Assembly: GCF_019977755.1 (NCBI RefSeq)
Contig: NZ_AP025144.1
Span: 3,906,001 to 3,970,000, forward strand
DNA: 64,000 bases
Source of the DNA: Vibrio penaeicida
Lineage (GTDB): Bacteria > Pseudomonadota > Gammaproteobacteria > Enterobacterales > Vibrionaceae
Direction of reading: 5' to 3'
In this document: positions 18,218-27,372 of the stretch, piece by piece
Position numbering within the stretch: position 1 is the first letter of the stretch
Layout of the letters: every line of letters starts with the position of its first letter
Translations under genes and position numbers: made by a program
Notes under the pieces: generated by a model
Told to the model about the DNA's origin: nothing
Seen by the model: the letters and a program-made list of their open reading frames with translations, nothing else
Databases searched by the model: none

Positions 18218-21200
18218 TTAAAGCACCGTTTGTTCATGCCACTTTTTAGGCTCGCCAATGGCTGGTGTCGGTTCTTCATCAGGGATAACATCGGGTAGCC
18301 TTTGCTCCATCAACCTCAGAGGACGATAAAGCAAACTCATCACACCCCAGATAACGGCAAAAGCCCCTAACATCGCCAGCAACAATCCAACCCCTCGACC
18401 TTCGCTTCCACCAAATACAGACACAGCAAAATGCGCCATGGCGGAGTCACTCGTCATAAACGGTTCCACCACGTTTTCTGCTAGATGACCGATAAGGAAA
18501 TACGCCAAAGGCATCATCGACCACGACATCATCTGATTGGTGGCGATCACCCTACCTTGCAACTCAAGCCCAACTTTCACTTGAATCAGACATTGCCAGT
18601 GCGCATTGACTAACGCCAACGACATTCCGATACCAAAGAACCCAGCCATAAGATAAAACTGATTGGCTTGAATACCCGCAATGATCATCGAGACACCAGT
18701 TAGAAGCGTAAAGCCAATCATGCCATGGGCTCGGAGCTTGGTTCCTCCCCATATCCCCATAATTAGACCGCCAGCCAACTGCCCTATTCCATCAAATGCA
18801 AGCACCTGGCCAAGCAAATCTGCTTTGCCCACAGACAGTACTAATGGGGTACCGAGTACCATAATGGCGCTGAAAGCAAAGTTGTACACTGCAAAGAAAA
18901 CCACCATCGCCAGCATCTCTTTACGCTGAAGGATGTATTGCCAACCCTCAACTATTTCCTGAAGAATCGGTAACTCGCGCTTTTTGAACATCCGATTCGG
19001 GAAGCGAATGAGAAGCAGCGTGGTAAACGCAACACAGAATGCCGCAATGTCTAAAATCAACACATTTTGCAGCCCAACCTCTAGGAAAAGATACCCTCCC
19101 GCAAAAACCGCGATCACTTGGCTGGTGGAAGAAGCCAGTTGAGCCAATCCATTCGCTCGACCGAGGTATTTCTTAGGTACTAATTGCGCAATGGTGGCAA
19201 TGTAGGCTGGTCGTTGAAAAGCTTGCCCGATAGAACTGATGGCGACCACGGTGTAAATTTTCCAAATCTGCAGCTCTCCCGTCCACAAGGTAAAGAAAAT
19301 AAACAAGGTGCCACAGACAGAGATGGCGTCGCTGAGCATGAGAATCAGCCGCCTATCCCACCTATCGACCAATGCCCCTGCAAACGGCAACACCAAGATA
19401 CCGGGGAGCAATGCAAACACGGAAATGTATGCAAATTCGGTGACGGATCCGGTTTGTATGTAAACCCAAGTACCCAATGCAAACGCCGTCAAACCGGTTC
19501 CAAGCATCGACATATATTGCCCGAAGACGATAACAAAAAACAGCGGTAAGCTTGGTTTCGCCTCCCGATTTTTCCTATTGAACAAGTGGCTAAACGAAAA
19601 CGTCTCTTTTGGCTCATTATCCGGTTGGCTCAATGTAGACCCATTTACGTTTTCATATTTTCTGTCTTCATCACCTCTTTTATCTTCGTCGTCTTTTGTT
19701 GGTGATTCCCATTGTTGAATTTGCGCGGTCAGGATTCGGCTCAACTCATGAGGTTGATGTTTGATAAAGAAATGCCCTGCATCGGGAATCACTTCCATCG
19801 ACACATCTGGCGAAAAGGCTCGCCAATCTTGGTATCGTTCTTCATAAAATTCGGTGCTTTTGTCTTTGTCTCCGTATATCGACAATATCGGCGCACTGAC
19901 GACGTAGTCCTCTGGCGACAAGTTCGCAACCGTGTAGAAGTCTTCGGCATCGCTGACATCCTGTCGCATCGCTGACATCAGGAAATTCAGCTCGTCTTCT
20001 TCCAGTGATTCTGAAAAACCGCCTAACGACAAAATCGACTCAAAACGTAAGCGATTGGAAACCAACTTATCAAACGGAATCCATTTCCGAAGTGATTCCA
20101 ATGCAGCAAAAGGCAACCTTGGGAATGGGAACGTCGCCGCTAAGAACACCCCTTTTGCGGGTGATCCCTTTGCTTCCAATCTGCGGGCAATATCCAAGGT
20201 AAGTGCCCCGCCAACACAATGACCATAAAGATAAATATCACCTGAAATGCCAGACAGTATCTCTTCGACGCACTGCTCTGCAATGTCATTCATCGGCATC
20301 AGCCCTTCATCTGAGCGCGCGTAGTCATGACCGGGGAAATTCAAAGCATGCAGCGAATAATCTTCAGGAAGGCAACCTGATAAAGGTTGATACGCGATGG
20401 GGCTTCCGCCGCCATAGGGGATACAAACAAGGTGGCGCTTAGGTTTGGCTTTGCTGTTATTTTGGGAAGTGAGGCAATGCAACAGACCGGTTGGTTGGGC
20501 ATCGGTGTCGGACTCAATGTGCTTAGCGATCTCCGCTACGGTTGGGAAACGGAACAAATCCACTACCGTGACTTTTTTCGGTTCACTGCCGCCTTTATCT
20601 GGCTCTAAAGCATGGTCTGCTATCGACCGATCTGCTAAAGAACAAGATTCCAAAGCGCGATTCAGCATACTCACCATTCGAATTGCGGTAATCGAGTTAC
20701 CACCGACCTGGAAGAAGTTGTCGTGAACACCAACTTTTTCGACATTCAACGCTTGTTGCCAGATATCGGCAAACAAGATCTCCAAGTCTGTAGTTGGTGC
20801 AACGTATTCTTCTGCTTGGTTCCATACTGGGTCGGGCAGCGCTTTTCTGTCTAGTTTACCGTTCGCACTCAGTGGAATACCGTCGATCAAGTTGAAGGTT
20901 GACGGCACCATGTATTCTGGCAATGCGTCTGACACCACTTGATGGAGCCTAGCAAACAAGGTTTCGCTGCCGTCATCTGAAACAATGTAAGCGGCAAGAC
21001 TCTTAATGCCTTCTCGCTCAACATCAATGACCACTGCATGCTTCACACCCGCTTGCTCCGAGAGCACAGTTTCGATTTCCCCAAGCTCTACGCGGTAGCC
21101 TCGTACTTTTACTTGGAAATCCTTGCGTCCCTTGAATTCGATGTAGCCATGCTTATTCCAGCAACCTAAATCGCCTGTTCGATATAAATGACCGAGTGTT

Positions 21201-23965
21201 GGATGATCAAAGAACTGAGCAGCCGTTTTTTCTGGCTCGTTATAATACCCTTTCGCAACCCCTGCACCGCCAATATGGATTTCTCCTATCGCTCCGGCTG
21301 GGCAATGCCCACCCTGCTCGTTAAGCACCCACATGGCTTGATTTGGCATCGCCAACCCATATGGAATACTTTGCCAATCAGGGTTAACCGACTGAATGGG
21401 ATACCAAATTGACCAAATGCTCCCTTCCGTTGCACCGCCTAAACTGATGGCTTGTACTGTGGGTATTAGACTCTTAAGTTGCTTTGGAAGTTGAAGCGGG
21501 ATCCAATCCCCACTCATGAGCACGACTTTCAATGAACGGAGGGTTTGTGGATGTTCGTATTTGGAGCCCTCTGTTCCAGATGCACCAATAGGCAACGCCA
21601 CCTCTTCCACCAAAAGCTGCACCAATTGAGGCACAGAGTTCCAAATAGTCACTTGATGGGTATCGACAAGTTCGACCCATCGACTTGGGTTTTGCACTTC
21701 TGATTGTTCAGGGAAAACAATGGCTGCGCCTGCTGCTAACGTGCCGAATAAATCGTAAACAGAAAGATCGAAACTCAAATCCGATAGCGCCAATACTCGA
21801 TCTTGCCGCTGAACGTCGAACGTTCGATTCACCGCTTCGATGGTGTTCATTGCACCATCATGGCTGATCACCACCCCTTTCGGTTTTCCCGTGCTACCAG
21901 AGGTGAAAATAATGTACGCCAACTCATCAGGGCTGACATTCGGTAACGCCTCTCGCCACAATCCATTTTCCCAATGGTCTGGGATAGAGGTTTGGTACAC
22001 CGATTCAATGATCGTAATCTGATAATTTTTTAGCCACTCTTCACCAGCGTACAAGTCTTGCTGACACTGAGTCATCACAAGATGCGTTACATCACCCGCT
22101 TTCAACACATCATTCAAACGCGATGCTGGCCAAGCCACATTGAGTGGTAAATACGCCGCCCCAATCGACATAATACCCAGCGTAGCCACCAGCTGTGGTT
22201 CGCCTTTTTCCGTCAGTACACCAACCAACTCACCTCGTTCTACCCCTGCTTGTTGAAGCTGATTTGCTAATAACAAACGATGCTCGTGCACCTCTTGATA
22301 ACTAACGTTCTGGTTACCACAAACGACCGCAAGCGCATTAGGTTGCTTTGCCACTTGCTCATTGAATCCGTCGAGCAAATTTCTTTTAGGGTAATCTTCG
22401 TGCGTGTTGTTCCACTGTTCAAAAAGCTGCTCGCGCTCAGCCGGTGAAAGCACATCAATTTGCCCAAGCGCTTGATTCGGATTAGCAGCAAAGCTCTTTA
22501 ATACCCATGAGTAGACGTCGGCAATCCTTTGAATGGTGTCATCATTGAACAAGCTGGTCGCGAAATTGAAGTTGCCGTAAATGTCTTCTCCGCTGTCATC
22601 CAAGTACAAACTCAAGTCAAACTTGGCGGGATTTCTGAGCGAACGCACCTCTTCAAATTGCGCCTGTTTAAACGGCAACGTCTGCTCTTTCAAACGCTGC
22701 TCACCAAAACTTTGTAGCGAGAACATCACTTGGAAAATCGGGTGACGTGACATGTCCCGTTCTACTTTTAACGCTTCGACAAGTTGCTCAAAGGGTAAAT
22801 CTTGATGTGCCTTTGCATCTGCTACCACGTTGTGAACCAAGGTGATGAACGCTTTCACGCTCGACGACAGCGATACATCCGCTCGCATTGGCAATGAATT
22901 AACAAAGTAACCGATCAAATTTTGGACTTGCGTGTGGTGTCGGTTATCAGAAGGCGTGCCGACGACAATGCTTTTCTGGCCAGACAATAGCGCCAGAGTC
23001 GCATAAAACCCACTCAGCAATACTGTGTACAAGGTGGTATCCTGCTGACGAGCGAGCTGTCGAAGATGATCAGAGAGCCCGCTATCGAACGTGAATACTA
23101 AATCTTTACCGCTGTAATCGATTGTTGCTGGGCGTGGAGAATCGGTCGGTAAGGCTAGCGTTTCAACGCCATCAAGCTGACGCTTCCAAAACGAAAGCTG
23201 TTTCTCTAAGTTTGAGCCCGTTAGTTGCTGACGCTGCCAAAGGGCGTAATCGGCATAACTAACGTCCAATTCAGGCAGCACAGGTGAGTTCCCTGTGCTG
23301 TAAGCTTGGTACGCCAGCGATAACTCGCTAAGAAAAACATCGGTCGACCAACCATCAAAGGCAATATGATGCCAAATGACCAGCAAGTAATCTTTCTCCA
23401 ACCCTAGGTAGCGAATCAACCGGATCGGTCGCTCTTGATCCAATTGGAAGGGTCGAGATATTTCGGAATCAAAAATGGTTTTTACTGGCGTATTAGGTGC
23501 GATGGATTCCACGTCCATTTGCACGGTGGATGCCAGCAGCTTCACATACGCCTTGTCTTGTTCATCAGTCAGGTATATTGAATTCAATACCGGATGACGT
23601 TCGAATATCTTTTGAAAAGACCGTTCCAGCGCCGGTAAATCGACGTCGGCATTGAGCTCAAAGACATAGGGAATATGATACGCATCCGTACCTTGCTCAA
23701 ACTGCTCTATGAACAACATGCGTTCTTGTGAAAAAGAAAGCTCGGTTTGCGTCTCTGGCATAGCCAGTATCTCTTTATCCCAAAACGCATGCTTAGAGGT
23801 GATCTGATTTTGCTGCAATATGCCCAATAATTCTGGCTTTCTTGCTTTGATTTCCCCCAGCGACTCTGAACACGGTTTATCACCAGCAAACGCCAGCTTA
23901 ATGGCATCCTCTTCCACCCAAACCGACATGTTGCTGGCTTTGATTCGATTCACTAATTCGTACAT
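18218..23965 (-). CDS. NRPS termination module C-A(Cys)-PCP-TE fused to an MFS exporter
   Basis: 1915 residues in one uninterrupted frame. Order: TubC-like docking domain (about 1-55, MSVWVEEDAIKLAF), condensation domain with intact HHIAFDG (about 197), adenylation domain whose ten code residues read DLYNLSLIWK, a published cysteine code, PCP with GGNSIT (Ser about 1090), thioesterase (about 1150-1400), a charged Asp/Glu/Lys linker (about 1405-1470), then a complete 12-helix MFS permease (about 1475-1890; DRWDRR loop after helix 2). The TE nucleophile motif is GHCVGG: Cys1250 replaces serine; SIYGDKD and DAGHFF supply the Asp and His. It should add Cys, release the peptide and presumably export it. 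The start is two bases after the upstream stop, so it is translationally coupled. I see no frameshift or stop between TE and MFS. Confidence 0.93.
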   Translation of the reverse strand: MYELVNRIKASNMSVWVEEDAIKLAFAGDKPCSESLGEIKARKPELLGILQQNQITSKHAFWDKEILAMPETQTELSFSQERMLFIEQFEQGTDAYHIPYVFELNADVDLPALERSFQKIFERHPVLNSIYLTDEQDKAYVKLLASTVQMDVESIAPNTPVKTIFDSEISRPFQLDQERPIRLIRYLGLEKDYLLVIWHHIAFDGWSTDVFLSELSLAYQAYSTGNSPVLPELDVSYADYALWQRQQLTGSNLEKQLSFWKRQLDGVETLALPTDSPRPATIDYSGKDLVFTFDSGLSDHLRQLARQQDTTLYTVLLSGFYATLALLSGQKSIVVGTPSDNRHHTQVQNLIGYFVNSLPMRADVSLSSSVKAFITLVHNVVADAKAHQDLPFEQLVEALKVERDMSRHPIFQVMFSLQSFGEQRLKEQTLPFKQAQFEEVRSLRNPAKFDLSLYLDDSGEDIYGNFNFATSLFNDDTIQRIADVYSWVLKSFAANPNQALGQIDVLSPAEREQLFEQWNNTHEDYPKRNLLDGFNEQVAKQPNALAVVCGNQNVSYQEVHEHRLLLANQLQQAGVERGELVGVLTEKGEPQLVATLGIMSIGAAYLPLNVAWPASRLNDVLKAGDVTHLVMTQCQQDLYAGEEWLKNYQITIIESVYQTSIPDHWENGLWREALPNVSPDELAYIIFTSGSTGKPKGVVISHDGAMNTIEAVNRTFDVQRQDRVLALSDLSFDLSVYDLFGTLAAGAAIVFPEQSEVQNPSRWVELVDTHQVTIWNSVPQLVQLLVEEVALPIGASGTEGSKYEHPQTLRSLKVVLMSGDWIPLQLPKQLKSLIPTVQAISLGGATEGSIWSIWYPIQSVNPDWQSIPYGLAMPNQAMWVLNEQGGHCPAGAIGEIHIGGAGVAKGYYNEPEKTAAQFFDHPTLGHLYRTGDLGCWNKHGYIEFKGRKDFQVKVRGYRVELGEIETVLSEQAGVKHAVVIDVEREGIKSLAAYIVSDDGSETLFARLHQVVSDALPEYMVPSTFNLIDGIPLSANGKLDRKALPDPVWNQAEEYVAPTTDLEILFADIWQQALNVEKVGVHDNFFQVGGNSITAIRMVSMLNRALESCSLADRSIADHALEPDKGGSEPKKVTVVDLFRFPTVAEIAKHIESDTDAQPTGLLHCLTSQNNSKAKPKRHLVCIPYGGGSPIAYQPLSGCLPEDYSLHALNFPGHDYARSDEGLMPMNDIAEQCVEEILSGISGDIYLYGHCVGGALTLDIARRLEAKGSPAKGVFLAATFPFPRLPFAALESLRKWIPFDKLVSNRLRFESILSLGGFSESLEEDELNFLMSAMRQDVSDAEDFYTVANLSPEDYVVSAPILSIYGDKDKSTEFYEERYQDWRAFSPDVSMEVIPDAGHFFIKHQPHELSRILTAQIQQWESPTKDDEDKRGDEDRKYENVNGSTLSQPDNEPKETFSFSHLFNRKNREAKPSLPLFFVIVFGQYMSMLGTGLTAFALGTWVYIQTGSVTEFAYISVFALLPGILVLPFAGALVDRWDRRLILMLSDAISVCGTLFIFFTLWTGELQIWKIYTVVAISSIGQAFQRPAYIATIAQLVPKKYLGRANGLAQLASSTSQVIAVFAGGYLFLEVGLQNVLILDIAAFCVAFTTLLLIRFPNRMFKKRELPILQEIVEGWQYILQRKEMLAMVVFFAVYNFAFSAIMVLGTPLVLSVGKADLLGQVLAFDGIGQLAGGLIMGIWGGTKLRAHGMIGFTLLTGVSMIIAGIQANQFYLMAGFFGIGMSLALVNAHWQCLIQVKVGLELQGRVIATNQMMSWSMMPLAYFLIGHLAENVVEPFMTSDSAMAHFAVSVFGGSEGRGVGLLLAMLGAFAVIWGVMSLLYRPLRLMEQRLPDVIPDEEPTPAIGEPKKWHEQTVL

Positions 23966-23967
23966 AA

Positions 23968-26900
23968 CTAAATACTCATTTCGTTATCTTGCTCATCAAG
24001 GAAGCTGACGGTTTGATTTTCTTCAATGTACGCAGCCAACTCGGCGATCGTTTTGGTGGTGTAAAGGTTCACTAACTCCAAACGCAGCGAATGACCAAGG
24101 TAGCGATTGATCTGGCTAATGACTTTAATGGCATTAATGGAATTGCCGCCTATTTGGAAGAAGCTGGCGTGAACGCCAACGCGCTCTAACCCCAACACCT
24201 GAGACCAGATGTCGCACAGTGCGATTTCCAACTCACTTTCTGGGGCAACGTAACCACTGGATTCCACCCATTCCGGCTCGGGTAGTGCTCGACGGTCAAG
24301 CTTGCCGTTTAACGTCAGAGGGATAGCTTCAATCTGGTTGAAGGTGGCGGGCACCATGTAATCTGGCAGGTGAGCATTTAAGCTGTGGCGGAGGTCATCC
24401 ATGCTGAGTGTCTGGTCACTCACAAGGTACGCGGCAAGATACTTGTCGCCTTCTTTTTCTCGGTCAATAACGACGGTTTGCTGTACCCCATCAACCGCCA
24501 TGAGCGTGGCTTCAATTTCACCCAGCTCAATCCGGTAACCGCGTATCTTCACTTGGCTATCATTGCGCCCGATATACTCCAGTTGACCATCGTGACGCCA
24601 GCGTACCCAGTCTCCAGTTTTGTATAACCGCTCATCGTGCCCTTCAATTGGGCTGTCGATGAACTGCTCCGCCGTTAGGGTGTCTCGGTTGAGGTAACCT
24701 CTCGCCAGTCCTGCGCCCCCTATGTGCAGCTCACCGGGAACACCAATTGGGCACAGTTTTCCATTGCCCGAAAGGACATAGCATCGCTCGTTACTCAGCG
24801 GTGTGCCGATAATGTGGGCGTTACCCGATTGGTATCGAGATTGGGTACTCCAAATGCATGCCTCAGTCGGACCGTACACTTGAATGACCTCTTTAAAGCG
24901 CTGCGACAAGCTTTGGTAAATCGCTTCCGAGCCACTTTCGCCGCCGACAATAACGGTCACGTGAGACAAATCGAGGGCTTCTGGCAGTGCCACTTGCAGT
25001 ACTGACCACACCGATGGGGTAAGCTGCAATACGTTGGTCTTGCTGACATGCTCGGATAAGGTTTCCGATGCTTGGTGGATATCCGACAGGTGAACCGTAC
25101 CACCTGACAACAGCGGTAAGCCGTATTCCAAGCCAAAGATGTCAAAGGTGTATTGAGTGAGGCTGACTAAGGAAATAGGCTGTGCTTCAGCGGACAGGGT
25201 TTCAACAGACTGATGATATTGATGAATAAAATCAGCGTAAGCCGAATGCGGCATCATCACCCCTTTGGGCTTACCTGTGGTGCCTGAGGTGTAAATGATG
25301 TACGCAAGGTCATCACCTGAAACCGTCAGGTCTAGGTTCTCTGATGATTGAGGATACGCGTTGTCTGCCAACACCAGCTCGGGTAGCTGCGGTAAATCAC
25401 TTAACCAACCATCCAGCTGGCTAAGATGCGTTTGCTGAGTCAGTACCAGCGGTGCCGCCGTGTCTTCCAAAATAAACTGCGTGCGCTCTTTCGGGTATTC
25501 CGGCGATACGGGGACATACGCCCCGCCCGCTTTGAGCACCGCTAAAATGCTCACCACCATGTCGACGCTTCGGTCTAAGTACAAGGCAATCGGTGTGTCT
25601 GCTGTCAGTTCACGCTCGTAACGAATCACATGCTGTTGGCGCAGAGTGCGCGCGAGCTGGTTGGCTTTTTGGTTCAGCTCTTGATAGGTCAAGTGCTGGT
25701 CTTGATACGTGAGTGCCACCGCGTTCGGTGTGGTTTGCACTTGTGCTTCAAACAACTGATGCCAAGTTGGCATGGAAGGCGCAGGCGATTGTGTGGTATT
25801 CCAGTCGCGTAATAGCAGCGTTTTTTCAGATTCCGATAGCACATCAATGTCTGCAAGGCATTGTTCAGAATCCGCGACAAAGCTTTTTAATATGTGCTGA
25901 TAAATCGTCAACACACGCTGTGCAGAAGTATGCTCAAACAGGCTGGTGGCGTAATCCAACCCCAATTTTAGAGCACCGTGACCGTCATCCACATGGAAGT
26001 TCAAATCAAATTTGGCTGGGGCATATAGCCCTTCGTCGCCCAAATCGACCGATTCAAATGGCAATGCGTCTTGGCTCAGCTGCTGGTGACCGAAACTTTG
26101 CATGCCAAACATCACTTGAAACAGTGGGTGGCGCGACATATCGCGCTCTACGTTGAGTAAATCAATCAAACGCTCAAACGGCACATCCTGATTCATTTTA
26201 GCGTTGGTCATTACTGTGTGAATCTGCTTAAACAGATCGCTCACTGTTCCAGCAAGATCCACTTGAGCCCTTAACACCAGAGACGTTGCAAAGTAACCAA
26301 TCAAGTCTTGTGTCTGGGGTTGATGGCGGTTGTCGGAAGGCGTACCAACAACGATGTCACCTTGTCCACTCAGCGTCGACAGTGTCAGATAAAATCCGCT
26401 CAGCATAACAACGTAAAGCGTGGTGTCTTGATCTCGTGCTAACGTTTTAAGTTGCTCCGACAACGCGCTATCGAGAGTCAGTGCGACGTTTCTGCCTTGG
26501 TAGTTCACTTTTGTTGGTCTTGGATGATCGGTTGGCAACTCCAACGTCTGACAGCCAGATAACGTATCAGACCAAAATGCCATTTGGCTCTCTAGCCCCT
26601 TCCCCTCAAGTTGATGACGTTGCCAAAATGCATAATCACTGTACTGAATTGCCAAGGGTGGCAATACTGGCTGACCTTGCTGTGATGGTCGACCCTGCGT
26701 TAACAAAGTTTGATATGCCTGAGATAGCTCACGTAAGAAAATGTCGGTCGACCAGCCATCAAAAGCAATGTGGTGCCACAATATCAACAGATAGTGTTTA
26801 CCTTCAGAGGTGAATTGCGACAGACGCATTGGGGCTTCGGTAGACAGATCAAACGGTCGCTCAATCGCTTGAGACAATTGGGTTTTAAAGTCAGCAAAGT

Positions 26901-27369
26901 CAGCCGCGACCTGTTGAGAGATACAAACCTTTTGATCGAGCGGATGCAACGCAAACTGCCCTTCTTCGTTCTGTTTGTAAATCGAATTCAACACTGGATG
27001 CCTATCGACAACAGCTTGGAACGCTTGAATCAACACATCCTGCTGGATATCACTGGAAAGCTCGACGGTATAAGGAATGTGGTACGCATCTGTGCCTTGT
27101 TCAAATTGCTCAATAAACAACATGCGCTCTTGAGCAAAAGACAACGTCGCGCCTGTATTTGGCAAAGAGAAAATCTCTGTTTCCCAGAAGTCGTGCTTCG
27201 ATAAGATGCCATTGCGCCTTAAGATATCCATCAGACCGGGTTTGTTTTCTTTGATTTTCGCAAGCAATACGTCCGATGGTTTCTCGTCACCAAATGCTAA
27301 TTTGATAGCATCCTCTTGTACCCATACAGACAATTCATTCTCTTTGATTTGATTGATTAGATCTAACAT
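23968..27369 (-). CDS. NRPS elongation module C-A(Gly)-PCP
   Basis: 1133 residues. TubC-like N-terminal docking domain (about 1-55, LSVWVQEDAIKLAF), C domain with intact HHIAFDG (about 199) of the type that accepts L or achiral donors, A domain with code DILQIGVIWK (close to the glycine code DILQLGLIWK) and PCP with GGNSIN (Ser about 1077). The C-terminus LDEQDNEMSI resembles that of the preceding subunit and is probably a docking motif. There is no editing domain. The whole A-PCP part is a near-copy of the last module of the upstream protein. It starts three bases after that gene's stop and ends two bases before the next start, so all three are coupled. Predicted to add the fourth residue, glycine. 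Confidence 0.93.
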   Translation of the reverse strand: MLDLINQIKENELSVWVQEDAIKLAFGDEKPSDVLLAKIKENKPGLMDILRRNGILSKHDFWETEIFSLPNTGATLSFAQERMLFIEQFEQGTDAYHIPYTVELSSDIQQDVLIQAFQAVVDRHPVLNSIYKQNEEGQFALHPLDQKVCISQQVAADFADFKTQLSQAIERPFDLSTEAPMRLSQFTSEGKHYLLILWHHIAFDGWSTDIFLRELSQAYQTLLTQGRPSQQGQPVLPPLAIQYSDYAFWQRHQLEGKGLESQMAFWSDTLSGCQTLELPTDHPRPTKVNYQGRNVALTLDSALSEQLKTLARDQDTTLYVVMLSGFYLTLSTLSGQGDIVVGTPSDNRHQPQTQDLIGYFATSLVLRAQVDLAGTVSDLFKQIHTVMTNAKMNQDVPFERLIDLLNVERDMSRHPLFQVMFGMQSFGHQQLSQDALPFESVDLGDEGLYAPAKFDLNFHVDDGHGALKLGLDYATSLFEHTSAQRVLTIYQHILKSFVADSEQCLADIDVLSESEKTLLLRDWNTTQSPAPSMPTWHQLFEAQVQTTPNAVALTYQDQHLTYQELNQKANQLARTLRQQHVIRYERELTADTPIALYLDRSVDMVVSILAVLKAGGAYVPVSPEYPKERTQFILEDTAAPLVLTQQTHLSQLDGWLSDLPQLPELVLADNAYPQSSENLDLTVSGDDLAYIIYTSGTTGKPKGVMMPHSAYADFIHQYHQSVETLSAEAQPISLVSLTQYTFDIFGLEYGLPLLSGGTVHLSDIHQASETLSEHVSKTNVLQLTPSVWSVLQVALPEALDLSHVTVIVGGESGSEAIYQSLSQRFKEVIQVYGPTEACIWSTQSRYQSGNAHIIGTPLSNERCYVLSGNGKLCPIGVPGELHIGGAGLARGYLNRDTLTAEQFIDSPIEGHDERLYKTGDWVRWRHDGQLEYIGRNDSQVKIRGYRIELGEIEATLMAVDGVQQTVVIDREKEGDKYLAAYLVSDQTLSMDDLRHSLNAHLPDYMVPATFNQIEAIPLTLNGKLDRRALPEPEWVESSGYVAPESELEIALCDIWSQVLGLERVGVHASFFQIGGNSINAIKVISQINRYLGHSLRLELVNLYTTKTIAELAAYIEENQTVSFLDEQDNEMSI
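24105..25807. repeat. 1.7-kb direct repeat, copy 1 (A-PCP block of the 23968-27369 gene)
   Basis: Aligns to 27510-29212 at a constant offset of 3405 bp with no insertion or deletion that I can find; the proteins differ at about 20 of 567 positions. The borders fall at the C-A linker (WNTTQSP) and just after the PCP (ISQIN). Outside them the two genes diverge sharply. Confidence 0.92.
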
Positions 27370-27372
27370 GGC

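Noticed and set aside
22800..23900. Heterocyclisation domain ahead of the Cys-activating domain
   Set aside because: The motif reads HHIAFDG, an ordinary condensation domain, not DxxxxDxxS, so thiazoline formation at this step is not expected.
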